Source: Biomphalaria glabrata
Taxonomy: Eukaryota; Mollusca; Gastropoda; Planorbidae
NCBI RefSeq assembly: GCF_947242115.1
Contig: NC_074715.1
Coordinates: forward strand, 35,516,586-35,580,585
Reading direction: 5' to 3'
Length of the DNA: 64,000 bases
A program made the position numbers and the translations under genes. A model generated the notes under the pieces. It made no database searches. It saw only the letters and a list, made by a program, of their open reading frames with translations, and had not been told where the DNA came from. Each line of letters begins with the position of its first letter. Within the stretch, counting starts at the first letter, position 1. This document shows, in pieces, positions 34,916 through 49,900 of this stretch.

Positions 34916-37900
34916 GTAAGCAAATTGTAGAATGATTATTTTAAGGTTTTTATTTTTTGTATTTTTTAATATTTTTTTTTAACTTTTGTATTTAAATGTG
35001 TGTCTTTAATAGGAACACAGTTAGAGATATTACTATCAAGGCCCTGTGCTACTTACCTGACAATGTGGCAGACGAAATTGAAATTACTGGAATCATTATG
35101 TCCTATTTTCTACCAGCAGAAGTGGAAGATATGGAGCTTCTCCAGAATATTCTGAACTCATCCCTTGCAGGAAGGCACAGTCTGCTCATCCATCTTAAGA
35201 AACGTGAGTATTTTGTAGAGGTTATTTGTGCAAATATAAATGAAAAACTTAGTTTTCTTGAACTGATGAAAATATTTTGCTTTGTCTCAGATTGGCAACC
35301 TTGTTTAAACCAGAAAATTGCAAGTGCTGATGATATGGCTAGTTTGTTTGTTAAACTGATAGATGCGCTGACATCTTACATCATTAAAGGAAACATGCCA
35401 CCAGACAAATTTGTAATTATGCATTTATTACTTTCTTGTTAAGATGTTCAGGTGACTTGAGAAGTGTTTTGCTATATACAAAAATCTGAATTTATTTATT
35501 TCCTACTAAGTGCTAGTAGTTCTGCTTCTATTATTGTCCTTACTAAGTGTTAGTAAATTGTTGTAAATAACAAAACAATTATGTGTATTTAGTAGTGGAT
35601 TTATTTACTTGAGAAAAGTGGAAACCAATGTAACATATATTCAAAGATGCATTTAACAGTTGTATACCACTATGTACAAATTATTTACTTATGCTTAACT
35701 TATTCATGACTTCTCATTTCAACCTTACTGTTTGTCTTGTCATTAATTGGTGTGTTTATTTGTAAAGGTGGAGACTCTGTATACAAATCTTCATGTTAGC
35801 TCCAACCTAAGAACAGCTGCCTTCATTATTTTATGTGTCTGTGAACATTTGATCCAAACTGTGACCAACCAACTGGTGAAATCTAGTCTTCAGAGGTTGA
35901 CAGCCTTTTTCATCTCAGATTTAACTCTCAACAAGGTCTGTAGACACAAATGTTGACATTGTTTTGTACACAGAAAAATAACATAAAATGTATGCTTATT
36001 GTTATCCATTTGGGGGATTCGTCCTGCAAAATAAAAATGATGCTCATTTGTTCTGCAGTGACACAATTTTGATACATTCTGAATTCTGATAAATATCTGT
36101 ATTGAGTTGATTGAAGTTCAACCCTTTCAAAGTCAATCCATAAATAAAGAATATCAAGCCAATGCATTGAGATGTATTTGAAATCACAGTGACCTCAAAA
36201 AACTATATAAATATTTCTACTATTAACTGACAATAATGTAGCTTTACTGATTATGAACTGAACATAGCTCTCTTATAGTCTTTTAAAGAGACCTTTCCAG
36301 AAAGCATTGACGCTTTCCTGCTGGCCAGTGTACTTTTTTAGAAAACATCTGGTCAAGGTCTTTACCAGAACATTCACTGGTCTTCAAGAAAGTAATTTTT
36401 TTTCTTTTTGACCTACTTAAACTTACTTTCGACTAAGTATACTGTTAAGCCTGACACTAAGTAAGTTCCCCATCAGACCTTGTGATCTATAGGGGCAGAT
36501 GATGTAATGTTCATCTGTTTCTGTGGCTCACGGTTAACAAGAGTGTTATGTGGCCAGCACAACGAACAACCATCTTTACTTTACCCCCAACTAATGTCAG
36601 GTACCCATTAGAGCTAGGTGGACTCAGAGACACCTTAAAGATTCCGAAATAAAAAATCCCAGTCTTCACCGGGATTCCAAACAGGTTTGGAAGCCAAGCA
36701 CTTTACCACTCATCCACCACACCTGCAAGCGTGACACTAATTAAATTTGTAGACAATGTAGCTATGTTCATTAGACATAATTCTTTATACATTTCTATAT
36801 GGCCAATAGTGTATTATAAAATGTATGCAATGTGTTGTACAAAGTAATAGATTACCCTTACAAAATGTTTCATTTCAATGTTATTGTTCTAGCACATCAT
36901 ACTAGTCAAGAATGACAATGTGAGTGCCATCAGCCTATCCCAATGTTTGAGTGTCATTGTGTCACAGGATCACATTCCCATGTCATTCTTTGTTCCTTTA
37001 CTGGACAAACTGGCCATGAAATCTGTACTATTATCTCTCAAAGGTTTGTCTGGGTTATTGTTTTTTATATATCAAAAATATGCACTTTTGACTGTAAGTA
37101 CTAAATGGTGGTATACTCTTAAATAATCCTGAATTAAGTTATTATCAGAATAATAAACATTTTGTTTTATATTTACAATATTTAGATGCCAATTTTTGGA
37201 TGTTGTCGACTGGCCAAACAAGCGTGGAATCCAATTGGCTTCAGACCATTGTTATTATCTTCAGTCTTATGTTTGAGCTGTTAAATCAAAAGAAAAGTGT
37301 ACCCCACGAGCTGGCTAAGACAAATATAGCTCATTTGCAACAGGTAACATAGAGCCTAATTAACTTTGACAGCTGTAGTAGAGATGCCTACTAGTACACA
37401 TCATATTTATTTAGTTCACAAATTAATACCAAAATGCTCAAATACATTTATTTATCTAAAATGGCAGAAAGTATCTCCTGCAGGAGATCTAAAGCTACTG
37501 CTATAGTCACTTGTGACTGAGCTTGGTTTCATTACTTATGAAATCCTAAATTAAAAGATTGAAATTAGAGACATTCAACGCCAAGTGTGCTAGCAAAAGA
37601 GAAGCAGAAAAAAAAAGCATTCTTGATACCATCCACTCTAAAGTCAAAGTCAAGTTACCTTTCAGACCTTTTGATCTATAGGGCAGATGATGTAAAGGTC
37701 ATACTTAACGAGGGTGTCCTGTGGCCAGCACAACAACCAACCATCTTTACTTTTCCCCAACAAATGTCAGGTACCCATTAGAGCTGGGTGGACTCAGAAG
37801 CGCCCAAAGATGCCAAAATAAAAAATCCCAGGATTCGAACCCGTGACCACCAGTTTGAAAGCCAATAGCTTTACCACTCAGCCACTGCGCCTTCAACACC

Positions 37901-40900
37901 TCTGTTTGACAGTTTTATAAAACACCTACCAGCCAGCTGCTATGGTAGAAACAAGCTCAATGACTAATTAGGATTATATGTCTGAACAAAAATCTTTACA
38001 ATTTTTCTGAAGAGTGAGTGTGGAGGATGCCAAAGCTTTCATTGCACACTGCAAGGAATGGTCTGAAAAAAAGTAAGAAAAAGCTAATTCTTTCAAAATG
38101 GGATAAAATATCCCCAGTGTCAGCATATCCTGTAAATAAAATTACCTATCAACAAAACTACTTTGTCAGAAATGGAGGTCACTGATCCAGCCTATCAAAC
38201 TATTACATATGCTTTAAAGCAAAAATTACAAAGATTCTCATTCTTTTGAATGAATTTTCTGTTGATGCTATTATGGAATCAGGAATAAAACACTAGATGC
38301 ATTATCACCATAAATTATTGTTAGGTGCACCTCTGACACTAACTGACATATTCCAGAAAAATCTATGACAAAGACTAATTGTGTCTCAATAACTTATGCT
38401 ATGTTCATTTTCTGTATTGCTGCATTACATGCTTGAATGATTTTATTGATTTCAGTTGTTCGTGAATAAATTTCTTTTTATTATATTTAGGAAAATACAC
38501 ATTTGTCTTTAAAAATTCTTGTTTCCAGGGATGTAGGCATATCTGCAGCTGCACAAATCAAGTCTCTTGCCAGTCTCTTTTTCTTTGTACTGGGCTTTAG
38601 TTTATAATAATTCTTTTTTGTTTAGTTACTTCGAGATCCCAAGGATATGCTCAAGTTTTTGTGCATGGTTTGGATGGCTTCTGACAATCAAGGAGTGAGC
38701 ACTAAGTTTAAAGCTGAAACCTTACAGTTTAGTCAAGTGTTTCTGAAATCTCTCTCTGCCCATGAAAAAGAAACATTGTTGACCAAATGTTTACCAGGTT
38801 AGTTTATAGCTCGGTCTTTTGGAATGAACTAGTCACAGTTGAATGTCTCACATTAATACAAGTTTAGTCAAGATCAACAGTCCTCTACATTTCATTTCCC
38901 TAGAATGATTTGTGTACCTGTAGTATCTTTTTCTAGCTTAGTTCTAGTTAGAAATAGTAGCCACTTAACTCAGTTCTTGTCCAGATAAACCGTATAATCA
39001 ACTCATTTATCAGTGAAACTTACTTTTTAGCCATTGATTGGTTAGTCATTAAAGCATTTTTTTTTCATTAAAGCAATTTTTGCCCCTTCTCAAACTAAAC
39101 TAATAACCTTTTTTTTTGTCAACAAGCTTCTACACAAATTCATGATATCATCCACTTACACTTTTATCAGAGTAAATATAGATTCTATGATATTGTTTTA
39201 TGTACATCATTGCTGTTTTTACTTTTAGTATTGATACATTTAATATTAAGTTTCTGTTGTTTTTTTTTCAGTTCTACCATGTCTTCTTATTTTGCTGTCA
39301 AGCCAGTTTGAGAAAGTTCGGGAAATGGCTGTAAACATGTTAGAATTATTGACTAAAACAGCATCTGCGAGTTCACACTTACTTTGGTTCTCTGGAAATC
39401 TTTTAAAGTACAAGCAGGAAGTGACTAAAGACAATGAGTTTTTGTCACAAGTAAGTTGTTTTTTTTTTTCACTAACAGCTCATGCTTAGAAAGTACTCAG
39501 TTTCTTCTTAGAAATAGTTAGAATTTCTGTTTCCGATAACTAAAGTTCTTCAAATGTAAATGTAGCTTATGTTGCTATGTTGGATAAGTTGACCAAAAAC
39601 ATTTCAATCTCTTTCAACTAATTCATTATATTTGTTCAGGTTTTGACAAATATTTTAGAAGGAGAGTTGGCATCTTGTGAGTCCCCTGCTAAGAAGCGTA
39701 AGAGAACAAGCAGTGCTCTCCCTGTACATCTAGAATGTGTTGATTTCTTTATGAAGCTTATTTCAGATACTACACCTTGTAGTATCAAATGTGGACTGTT
39801 GGCTATTTTGTCAAGACTTGATACAGTTGTAAGTCTCTCATAACTTTTTTTTTTACAGTGTATAAGCTTACTCACACTAACATAATTTGTTCTCAATCAG
39901 AATACCTAAAGCTTTTAAATGAATCAAAGCTCAAGATATTGAAATGTTTATTTTTCAAAAACATTGGTGTATCATGATTGAATATTTCCAAGCAATTTGA
40001 TATAAAGCTTGATATAAATGACAAAAAAAGCAACTTTGGCCACCATTAACCTTTAAATCAAATAGTCCTTACAAATTAGAGAGGGTGATCATATAACATT
40101 TTACACTGTTGACCAGCCAATATGAACATATTACAGCCAATAGGTGTACAGAATTTTAGCATTATAAATCCTGTCAAAAATGCATTGTTTTTTTAAGTAC
40201 ATTTCCATTATAAATATCAATTAAATTTCACACAGGCTTACCTTATATTAAATATGTTGTGCTCTAACTAGCTAGCAGTTTACTTTGGTGCTCAACAGAA
40301 AATTAATGGAATCTACCAACAAACAGTTTCTTTTACAAATTAATGCTTGATCACACAGTTCAATTCAATATGTGTTTTAAATATTTTTTGGTATTTTTGT
40401 ATGGGAAAATTGATATTGTAACATTTTTAAAATTTATATATTTTTTTTTTAACCCAGGAGAGTTTTGAGCCTTTAATACCTGTGCTAAAGAACCTATTAG
40501 ATTTAATGGAAAAATCAAATCTTTCACATGAACACAAAACTGTTGATCTAAGTGTGGAACAAAAAGAACTGGTGTCTCTTCTAATAAAACGTTTCACTAG
40601 TAATGTGGCTGGATGTATTGGAGAGAAATCTGAATGCCTGCAGACTTTACTAAAAGCTCTGAAAAGTTCTTTTAAAATCAAGGAATCTGGTGACACAGTT
40701 CAAATGTTGCTACTGAAACAGGTGAATTTTTAAAAATATTCTATGAGTAGTTCGATGTCATTGAAAGTTCTCTGAAAAGCTTATAAGACAAGTCTAGACA
40801 TAAACTACTTGCATAATGAATGTTTGGTAGTAACTGGCTCCAGAACTCCTACAAAAACTGCATCACATGCCTTTGTGATTGAAACAAATTGACCTTCAAA

Positions 40901-43900
40901 GAAAGATGACTTCTATTGTCCTCCTTCCCTTTTCATTCCAAGAAGCTGACTAATGCTTTATCTGAATCTTATCTGACATGAAGTGAATTCCTCATTGTTT
41001 ATCAAGTTGCAACTAAATTCAGTTTTATTGGATTAATGAGCAATATGTGTTGATTAGCTTTAAAAAAAAAATTCAGAAAAAGTAACTCACCAAACCAAAT
41101 CATGTTTAATACTTTCAGCTAAGTGGCCCATTTCTGGCAGCTGTTCCTCTGTCTTCACGTCAAGCTATATTTACAGAACTGCTGACAGTGCTGAGTACAA
41201 CCTCTAACCCTGAGGTGGGAAGACTCTGTAAGAAAGTGGTGAAACATGTAAGTATGTGTAGAGAAAGGGAAAATTGTAGAACCATTTAGTGGGGGGGGGG
41301 GGGTATTTTTTTGTTAAACTTCATGTAATTATTATATTTTTTAATGCTCAGATGACTCTTGACTCAGTGATAGTAATAGAAGAACTGAAGACAGTCCTTA
41401 CAACATCTTCTCCTGGAACTATTCGTGAGGCAAAGAAACAAAAGTTGTAAGATAACAATTTTACAATCTTTAGAGAGTATTAATAAGTATTGGTCTTTTA
41501 ATATGGAATATATTGAATATAAAAATAAATAAACATATCCGTGATTAGTTTTCTAGTGGGGATTTTTTTAATGTTTAATTTTAATTTATTTAATTTATTA
41601 ATTTCATAGACAAGCATCAGGGTCAGATGAGAACTCAGAATTTGACAAATTACACTGGAAACGTATTGTTCTTCTTTTTGAGATGATTCAAATTAAAAAG
41701 AAAATCAGTAATGCTGTGCCACTCATTCCAGCAGCTTTTCAAGTACTTGGCAGGTAATGCAAGAATATTTATGAAAGTAGGAAACATACATTTTGTAGTC
41801 ATATTTATTCTTTAGTTGTAATATACATTTCTTTTTTTAATTAACTCTGAATGTAGAATTCATATTTGCCTTTGTAGAGTTTTAGAATTAGAACATAAAG
41901 GCTCTGGAGAGTACTTCAAGCAACTAATTCTTGGTACTATCAACTTTATTTGTTCTCGTCATCAAAAACATAGTGAAGAAAATGATAATACTGGTAAGTT
42001 GGAACATGACTTTTTAAGTTTTATAAATCTTTCAACAATCATTTTATTCTGAAAACTAGCTTACCAAATGTAATATCATTTTTAAAAGCTCTACATGCTT
42101 ATAATATTAGGCTCTCTTCCAATTTGATTATTTATTACATTGTATGTTATATATGCTAGATTCAGTGAAAGGAGAACATCTAAACATGGAGCTTATTGTC
42201 AACTGTGTTAGGAGTTCTGATAATCCACATACACATCAGCAAGCTCTGATGTTACTAAGTACTGCTGCCAAGATTGCCCCAGTGTGTACAGGTTTTTTTT
42301 TATGCTTATATGTGGTGTTTAGTAGCACTAGAACAGTCTCAACTCACCATGTCATATCCACTGTGTATTACTTTTTTAGGGATTACTTCTTCACAATATG
42401 ATGACAGTGTTCACATTTATGGGAGCAAATATCTTACGTCAGGATGATGCTTACAGTTTTCATGTTATTGGCAAAATCTTAGAGAATGTTATTCCTGCAC
42501 TCATACTAGTAAGTTTAAATGATGTCATAGTGTAAAATACTAAGTCAATTCATAACCTTAGAAACAAGGCTTTATTTCAATAAAACACGACTGATACACA
42601 CAATAACACTGTACAGACTGGTCACTATTCACAGACTACGATAATGCGAACACGATTACAAATACTAGCACGATTACAAGCACGGGTAACACACAAGTTC
42701 ATTTAACGATCACTCCATTCACCCCTCCTTTATTTCTTTCTGGGTCTTAGGTTATAACCATGCGTATGAAGGGAAGGATCCGGAGGTATCTCTGGCGTAG
42801 ACTTTTCTCCTTGCAAGTCGTAACTGTCCTGTACGGGACTCGAGTCAATATTGGCCTCTGGCATTGGGTGGCTCCCCTGTGAGTCACTGTTGACTTCTGG
42901 CTGGTTGTACATCATTGGGGTGGGACTCTGTGAATTACTGATAGTTTCAGGCACGTAGCGACTCCCTGGTGAGAGATCCAAAGAGTCACCGACCTCTTGA
43001 GGCAGAATACAGTTCTCTGGTTCGAAATAGTCGTTTGTGGATTTTTCCTTCGGCGCCAGGTGCCTAAGCGACACTGTCTCCTCCCGGTCGTTTGGAAATC
43101 GTATATGGGCGTACTGTGGATTGCAGCTAATAAGTTCAACCTCTTGTACCAATGGGTCAAATTTTGAAGATCTTACAGGGGATTTTAGTAATACTTTGCC
43201 TGGGTTCTGTAGCCAAGTAGGCAAGGATGTTCCCGTTGGCGATCTTCTGTTGAATTTGAAGATCCGTTCGTGTGGAGTTTCATTAGTAGAAGTACACAGT
43301 AATGATCGAATTGAGTGAAGTGCCTGGGGCAACACAGATTCCCACTGTGATAGTTCCAACTTCCCTGAGTCCAATGCTAATAAAATAGCCTGCCACAATG
43401 TTTTATTCAGCTTTTCTATTTGCCCATTTCCTTTGGCATTGTAGGGCGTTGTCCTGCTAGTGGCTATGCCCTTAGAATGTAGATATTCTGTAGTTTCTGT
43501 GGACATAAATGATGTGCCACGATCAGAGTGGATGTAACTGGGTGTTCCAAAGAGGAAAAATAACTGGTCGAAGCACTTTATTACTGTCTTAGATGTTATA
43601 TCAGGACAGGGAAAAGCGAATGGAAACCGCGAATATTCGTCAATCATTGTTAACAAATACTTGGTGCGAGTAGCTGATGGCAAAGGACCTTTAAAGTCAA
43701 CACTTATTCTTTCAAACGGCTGTGTGGCCTTAATGAGCGTACCTGCAAATTCCTTATAGAATTGCGGTTCTGCATTGTTGAATGGTCTGTCTGACCTCTT
43801 CAACCGAGAAGGGTAAGTTCTTTGACCTGACATAATGTAGAAGTCTAGTGACACCTGGATGACACAGGTAGTCATGGTACGTCTTCAGGCTACTTTGTTT

Positions 43901-46900
43901 CGTCATGGTTGCACAGTGCCCCCTAGACAAGGTGTCTGCTGCTGTGTTGGCGTTCCCAGGTCTATACTGTATATCAAACTTGAAGCTTGCCAGTTCCAAT
44001 TTCCACCTTTGTATCTTATCGTTTTTAATTTTCTTGTCATGAGTGTCTTTAAATATGTATGAAATAGACCGCTGGTCCGTAATAAGGGTAAAATGATTGC
44101 CACACAAATAATGCTTCCATTTGCGTATGGCTTCAATTATTGCAGTGGCTTCTTTCTCTATGACAGATTGATGCCTTTCAGTAGGTGAAAGAGTTCTAGA
44201 GAAGAATGCAATAGGTCTTCCCTCCTGATTTAAAGTGGCAGCTACTGCAATGTCAGAAGCGTCAGTTTCCACAATTAGAGGATGGTCATACTTTATGGTG
44301 AAAATTGCTGCTTTCTGCAATTCTTCTTTCAAGTCTTCCAACGCTGTTTTTATTTCTGTAGGTACAGGAAAAATTTGATTTTTCATTATAGGATACATTT
44401 TGTCGGAGAAATGTGGTATCCAGTGAGCATAATATGCCAAAAGTCCTACAATCCTTTTCTGAGACTTCAGATCTTTTGGAGGTGGCAAATCTCTCAGAGC
44501 TTGAAATCTATCAGGTTCCGGCTTCAAATGCCCTTTGGATATTTCATATCCAAGCAGCTTTACCTTCTTAGTAGCAAATACACTTTTACTTTCGTTGAAA
44601 GTTATTCCGTATTCCAGAGCTACCTTCTGAAAATGCAACAGATTTTTGTTATGGGAGTCTACATCTGTACCACATATTGTTACATTGTCGACATAGGCAA
44701 ACGTGTCAGACAACTTTTCTTTTTCTATAATAGTGTCTATGGTTTTCTGGAAGCAAGCTACACCGTTAGTGACCCCAAAGGGTATTCTGCAAAACTGGTA
44801 GAGTTTACCACAAGCTTCGAAGGCTGTGTATTTCTTTTCGCTCTGTTGGATAGGTATTTGGTGATAAGCACTCTCCAGATCCAATGTGCTAAAGATTTCA
44901 TACCTGGAAATTTTCTCCACCATTTCATCTACTCTAGGCATGGGGTATGCGTCCAGGTAAGTAAATCTATTTATAGTTTGGCTATAATCAACGACCATTC
45001 GCTTTTTGTGCCGCTCATTGGTCGTGACAAGGACTTGAGCTCTCCAAGGTGATTTGGAAGGTTCAATGATACCGTTTCGTATCAATTTCTCAACTTCAGC
45101 TTTAATAAATTGTGTGTCTTGGAAGGAGTAACGACGAGATTTAGTAGCAATAGGTCTGCAATCAGGGGATAAATTTGCAAACAATTGTGGTGCCTCTACC
45201 TTAACAGCATTGAGCGAGCAGACATGAAATGCAGGTCGACCACCGTTGAATGGAATTATCAGTTCTTTGTGTAATGCGAGGAAATCTAACCCAAGCACTA
45301 CATCAGTGCAAAGTTCATCTAGTAACGAAAGTTTAAATTGATTGTAAACTTCCCCTTTGTATTTTAGCGATGCAAACATGTGGCCTCTTGTGACGCTTGA
45401 CAGTTGAGATGACGCCATAGAAATTTTGTGCTTTGAACGTGTCACTGACCAATCGTACTCTCTTGGTATGTTTGAAGAAATGTAGCTTTCCCCGCTACCT
45501 GTATCAATTAGGACTTCTAGGTTCACGCCATTTACAGAGATGTGTACTGTTGATTTAGTTAAACCAGGTACAGACGAACTAGCAATTAGTGATGTTAGAT
45601 GTGTAGAGTCCTTAATGCAGCTACAATCTTTACAAGATTGTCTTTTAATCTCGTGGCTAGGAGATGTTTTGACTTTTGTTTTGGTTATAGGAGTGTTGCG
45701 AGACTTGCAAACCTTCGAAAAATGTCCATTTTTCCCGCACGAATGACACATGCAGTCTTTGGCAGGGCATTTCGCTCTGAGATGCCGACTACCTCCGCAA
45801 AAGAAACATTTAGTATTCACTGTTGCGATTGTTTCTGAGTCCACCATTTCTTCGGTTGAGATTGCCGATGATGAAAGAGATGACTCTACCAATTGAGATG
45901 GAGTACTAAATGAACTGGATTCTTTTTGGGCCATGTCGAGAGTCTTGGCAATATCTAAAGCCATTTTCAAGTCAAGGGATCTTTTCTCAAGTAGCCTCTG
46001 TCTAATTACACTCGAACGCATGCCGCTAACAAAGGCATCGCGAATGGCGTCCTCTTCATTTTTGTCAGCACTGACAGCTCGGAACTGACAATCTCTGGCC
46101 ATCACTCTCAGCTTGTGTACAAATTGATCAAGACTTTGATCGACTTCTTGTTCGCAAGTTGCAAGCAAATGTCTGGCCAATGTTTCATTAGGGGCCTTCA
46201 CAAATAAATTCTCAAGAATAGATTTTGCTTCTGAGTATTTAGAACAGGTAGAAAAATACTGATATAAGGATGGAGACACAAAGTTGCATAGCAGGTCAAA
46301 CTGTTCACTTTCACTAGCCCCTACCTTCGTTGCGAATCTGTCAAAACAAGAAATCCAATGTTTCCATGTAACTGAAGCATTAGTTGAACTAGGATCAGCA
46401 TCCAGTCTATTGGGATGCAAAAACTTGTCCATTTAAGAATGGTTTTATTGAAATAAATTGTAATATACTAAGTCAATTCATAACCTTAGAAACAAGGCTT
46501 ATTTCAATAAAACACGACTGATACACACAATAACACTGTACAGACTGGTCACGATTCACAGACTACGATAATGCGAACACGATTACAAATACTAGCACGA
46601 TTACAAGCACGGGTAACACACAAGTTCATTTAACGATCACTCCACATAGCTTTTTTTTTGTGTGTTTATTTGCAATGTTATTTATATTACTTTGTAGCCT
46701 TGTATGTTTCAACAGAAGAAAATAAAGAAAATCATTTAAAAACTTATTGAATAGATATAAAGTTACAGTAATTGTGTTTTACAATCTTATACTGACACAT
46801 TCCAATGAGTCTAGGTTTGTTAGTGCAAACATTTGATAAATGCATCCATTAATTCTCCACTGTATCTCCCTATACAGGCTTGCCAAGAAAAGAGTAAAGA

Positions 46901-49900
46901 TAATGATAAGAAGAAAAAGTCTTCAAAAGACAAGATCAGATCAGAAGAAATGATGACAGTGATACTTAGGGTGTTTGTAGATGCCATTCCACACATACCA
47001 TCTCACAGAAAGATTGTGCTGTTTGAAAAACTGATGTCCATCTTGGGAGCTGACAGATACTTGTGGAGACTGATTTTATTGTTCATTGAAAGTGTAACAG
47101 TCAGATCCAAAACTTTGGAAGAAAATCAAGTCACTGAGACGGAGAATGAAAAGGCAAGTGTTTTATTTTAATAGCTATGAGAAAAAAACAACAATGTATT
47201 ATTTAAATGGAACTCTATGTATTATGTGCTCAATGGTAAATGTATTTATTAGGTAGTGATTAAATTAAAATACATTTTAATGTGTTTGAAAGAGTGATCT
47301 AAATAAAATGTCTATACAACTCTAATGCATCCTGGACAAAATGCTGAAGACTTTAGATACATTACTATTGGATGGAGTCCTGTTAGAGCATCAGCCAAAT
47401 AATTCATGGATAGGTTTTGTTATGGGTACAATTCTAAGACCTTTTTTTTTTTCAACATTTTAAACCTAAGTCTATTTTTTTTTTCTCTCATTGTTGAATT
47501 TATAAATGTAGATTTATATTTCAAAAAGAATTAAATTTATATTACTATATTCATGTTTTTCTCTACTATTACCTTTTTTGTATGGTAAATTAGTGCATTA
47601 AAAGAAAAAAAAATCTTAATCTGTTGTTAACTTTCATACATTTAACTTTAATCTTACAGTCCTCTGGACCATTGAACCTATCAGACTTGGAGTTCCTGTC
47701 TAGCATTGTAGAAAAATTCTCCTGTACTCAATTGTTCCAATGTTATCAATTGTCTCTGTCATATGTGCTAGAGCTTCCAGAGGAAAAACAAGGGAGTAAG
47801 TGGAAAGCTTTATATAATGAATAGATGCTCTTCTTTTCCTTATGATGGTTGAATTACTATTACTTGAACTAAAGCGGTTACCATTTTTTTCAATTAAGGT
47901 GTTACATTTTTGCTCAAGCATTTCATTTGTCTTGTCATTTAGTTTTTATAGATCAGAACATTTTTACTCTCTTGTAGTTCAAGTGTTACAGTTCAACAAA
48001 GAAAGTTTAAGTCTAGAAGATATGAGCTCAGAGGACATGGAGATATTTAGTATTTCACATCACAGTGCTAAGCAACTGAGGCATTTCAAGTTTGCTACTG
48101 TCTATGCTTTGAATGAATTCATCTGTAGTCAACATTTAGTAGCTCAGGTACAATTAGAAAACTAAAATCTCTTGTAAAAAATACATACACACACTGATAA
48201 AAAACTAAAGCTTACTTGAGTGAATTGATTTATTGTATTAATCAGATGGCTGTAAGTGACCCAAGTGTGTTTCTAAATAACTATCAAAGTTTGTTGGAGA
48301 CTGTCTTGAAGTTTATTGGACAAGTTACAGAGTCTAGTCAAAGACTTAGAGAAAGCAATAGTTCCAGGTTCTGGAGAATTTTATTGAACAAGTCGCATGA
48401 TGTGCTAGACAATGTGAGTTGTTAATTTTAAGAGAAAAAAAAAGCTTTATCTTCATTTTTTAATAACATAGGCTTATTTAAAAGAAAATTCAGCAATATC
48501 GTTTTCAAAATCTTTCTTATAAGATGTAAAAAAAAAGAAATAGTTAATTTATTGAATTATTTGGCTAAAATGTATAAAGTGCTAAAATAAATGAGCCCAA
48601 AATTAAACAGAAAGAGACATAACCCCACTATACTGTTTTGTCAAGCCCACTATCCTTTATTTAAAATTGACTTCTGCTTAATGCAGACAATTATAGAAGA
48701 CATTATGAATCTCATTTTTTAAATGTATCAATAATCATAGGGGTTTTTTTGTAGCTTGAGAATGTGTATATTCTTTTGTTTGCACTGTATTTATACTAGT
48801 ACAAACTGTTGAAGTCATGAGTAATGGACTTACTTTAGTATTTTGATATTCAATGAAATGCACTTCATTTAAAAACTTGATGAGGCTAAATAGATTGTAG
48901 TGGAGTAGGTGTGTAGCTAGTGAAAGAAAATACAAAAGGTTATTTTCTTAATGAAAAATGAAGTCATTTATTTTGTTTAAAGTTCCTAACTCAACTATTT
49001 TATTGGCAGCTTGTCAATCTCCTACCTGATTCAATGTTTATGGATGTGGTGTCTGGATTAATGAATCATTCACTGCCTCTTGTACAGAGGAGAGCTATGG
49101 AGTTACTTAATAACAAATTGCAACATTATAAGGAGAATCTGACACCAGCTCAGGTTAGACTTTAAGAATTTCAATATGATACTGTTATTGTACAATCTGG
49201 TCAAATATTTACTTATTTACTATTTAACTAACAACAACAAAACACCATGATTACTAAACTATATCTTATACCATAGTAAGAAATAGGCAGAGCTGATGGT
49301 TAAGAAAATAATATGTAGAAGGTTGTTTTTTTTTCCTTTAAATTTGAATACAGAATATCTTACCTGTGTCTGTTATATTGCAAAATTCATATATTTTATT
49401 TTATTTTTTTAACTGATTTTTAAGCAAATATTTACTATGAAACAAGAACCAGATACCAAATTCATTACAAATTTTCTATTAAACTAATTCAAAAACTTGA
49501 TCTAATATGGGCCTAGATAGATTTTCATTAAATATATTAAATATATTTTATATTAGAGCTCTACACAAAATGAGATCCCCTTTACAAAACATGTATTACT
49601 GAATTATAATTTTTCTAGATTTGAGAATATTTCTTAAATATCTTCGCATAGTCATTTCCAATGGCTTAGTACACACAAAAAAAAATGAATCTATTTTGTT
49701 ATGTAAAATATTACATTATCTAATTCACTAATTAAGGTAGCTGCTTTATAATAGGAAATAATAATTAGGATATTTGGCATTAGTTCAAATGAAAGAAAAA
49801 AGAGTCAAATAGAATCTGGAATTGTTTTTGGCAGCTCAAAAGTTTTTAAAGTAACTTTCGATGGATGCCCTTTTTACAGATTGATATGCTAATCACTATG

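Larger units (their letters stand above)
42531..46644 (-). mobile_element. Ty3/gypsy LTR retrotransposon in HEATR1 intron 25
   Basis: A 4114-bp element flanked by the 5-bp target duplication CATAG (42526-42530 and 46645-46649). LTRs are at 42531-42717 and 46459-46644; each starts TG and ends CA. A purine-rich tract borders the left (3') LTR. Parts on the minus strand, in Ty3/gypsy order: gag at the right end, two zinc knuckles near 45.7-45.8 kb, an aspartic protease near 45.5 kb, reverse transcriptase about 44.6-45.2 kb, RNase H about 44.0-44.4 kb and integrase about 42.9-43.9 kb. Gag and pol are carried as one polyprotein. The LTRs differ at about three places in 187, so the insertion is young. 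The coding region looks broken about once; otherwise it looks whole. It lies antisense to HEATR1 in an intron. Confidence 0.95.

Noticed and set aside
44282-45052. 256-residue + strand ORF within the Ty3/gypsy element
   Set aside because: Opposite-strand shadow of the element's pol region; no domain or codon signal.
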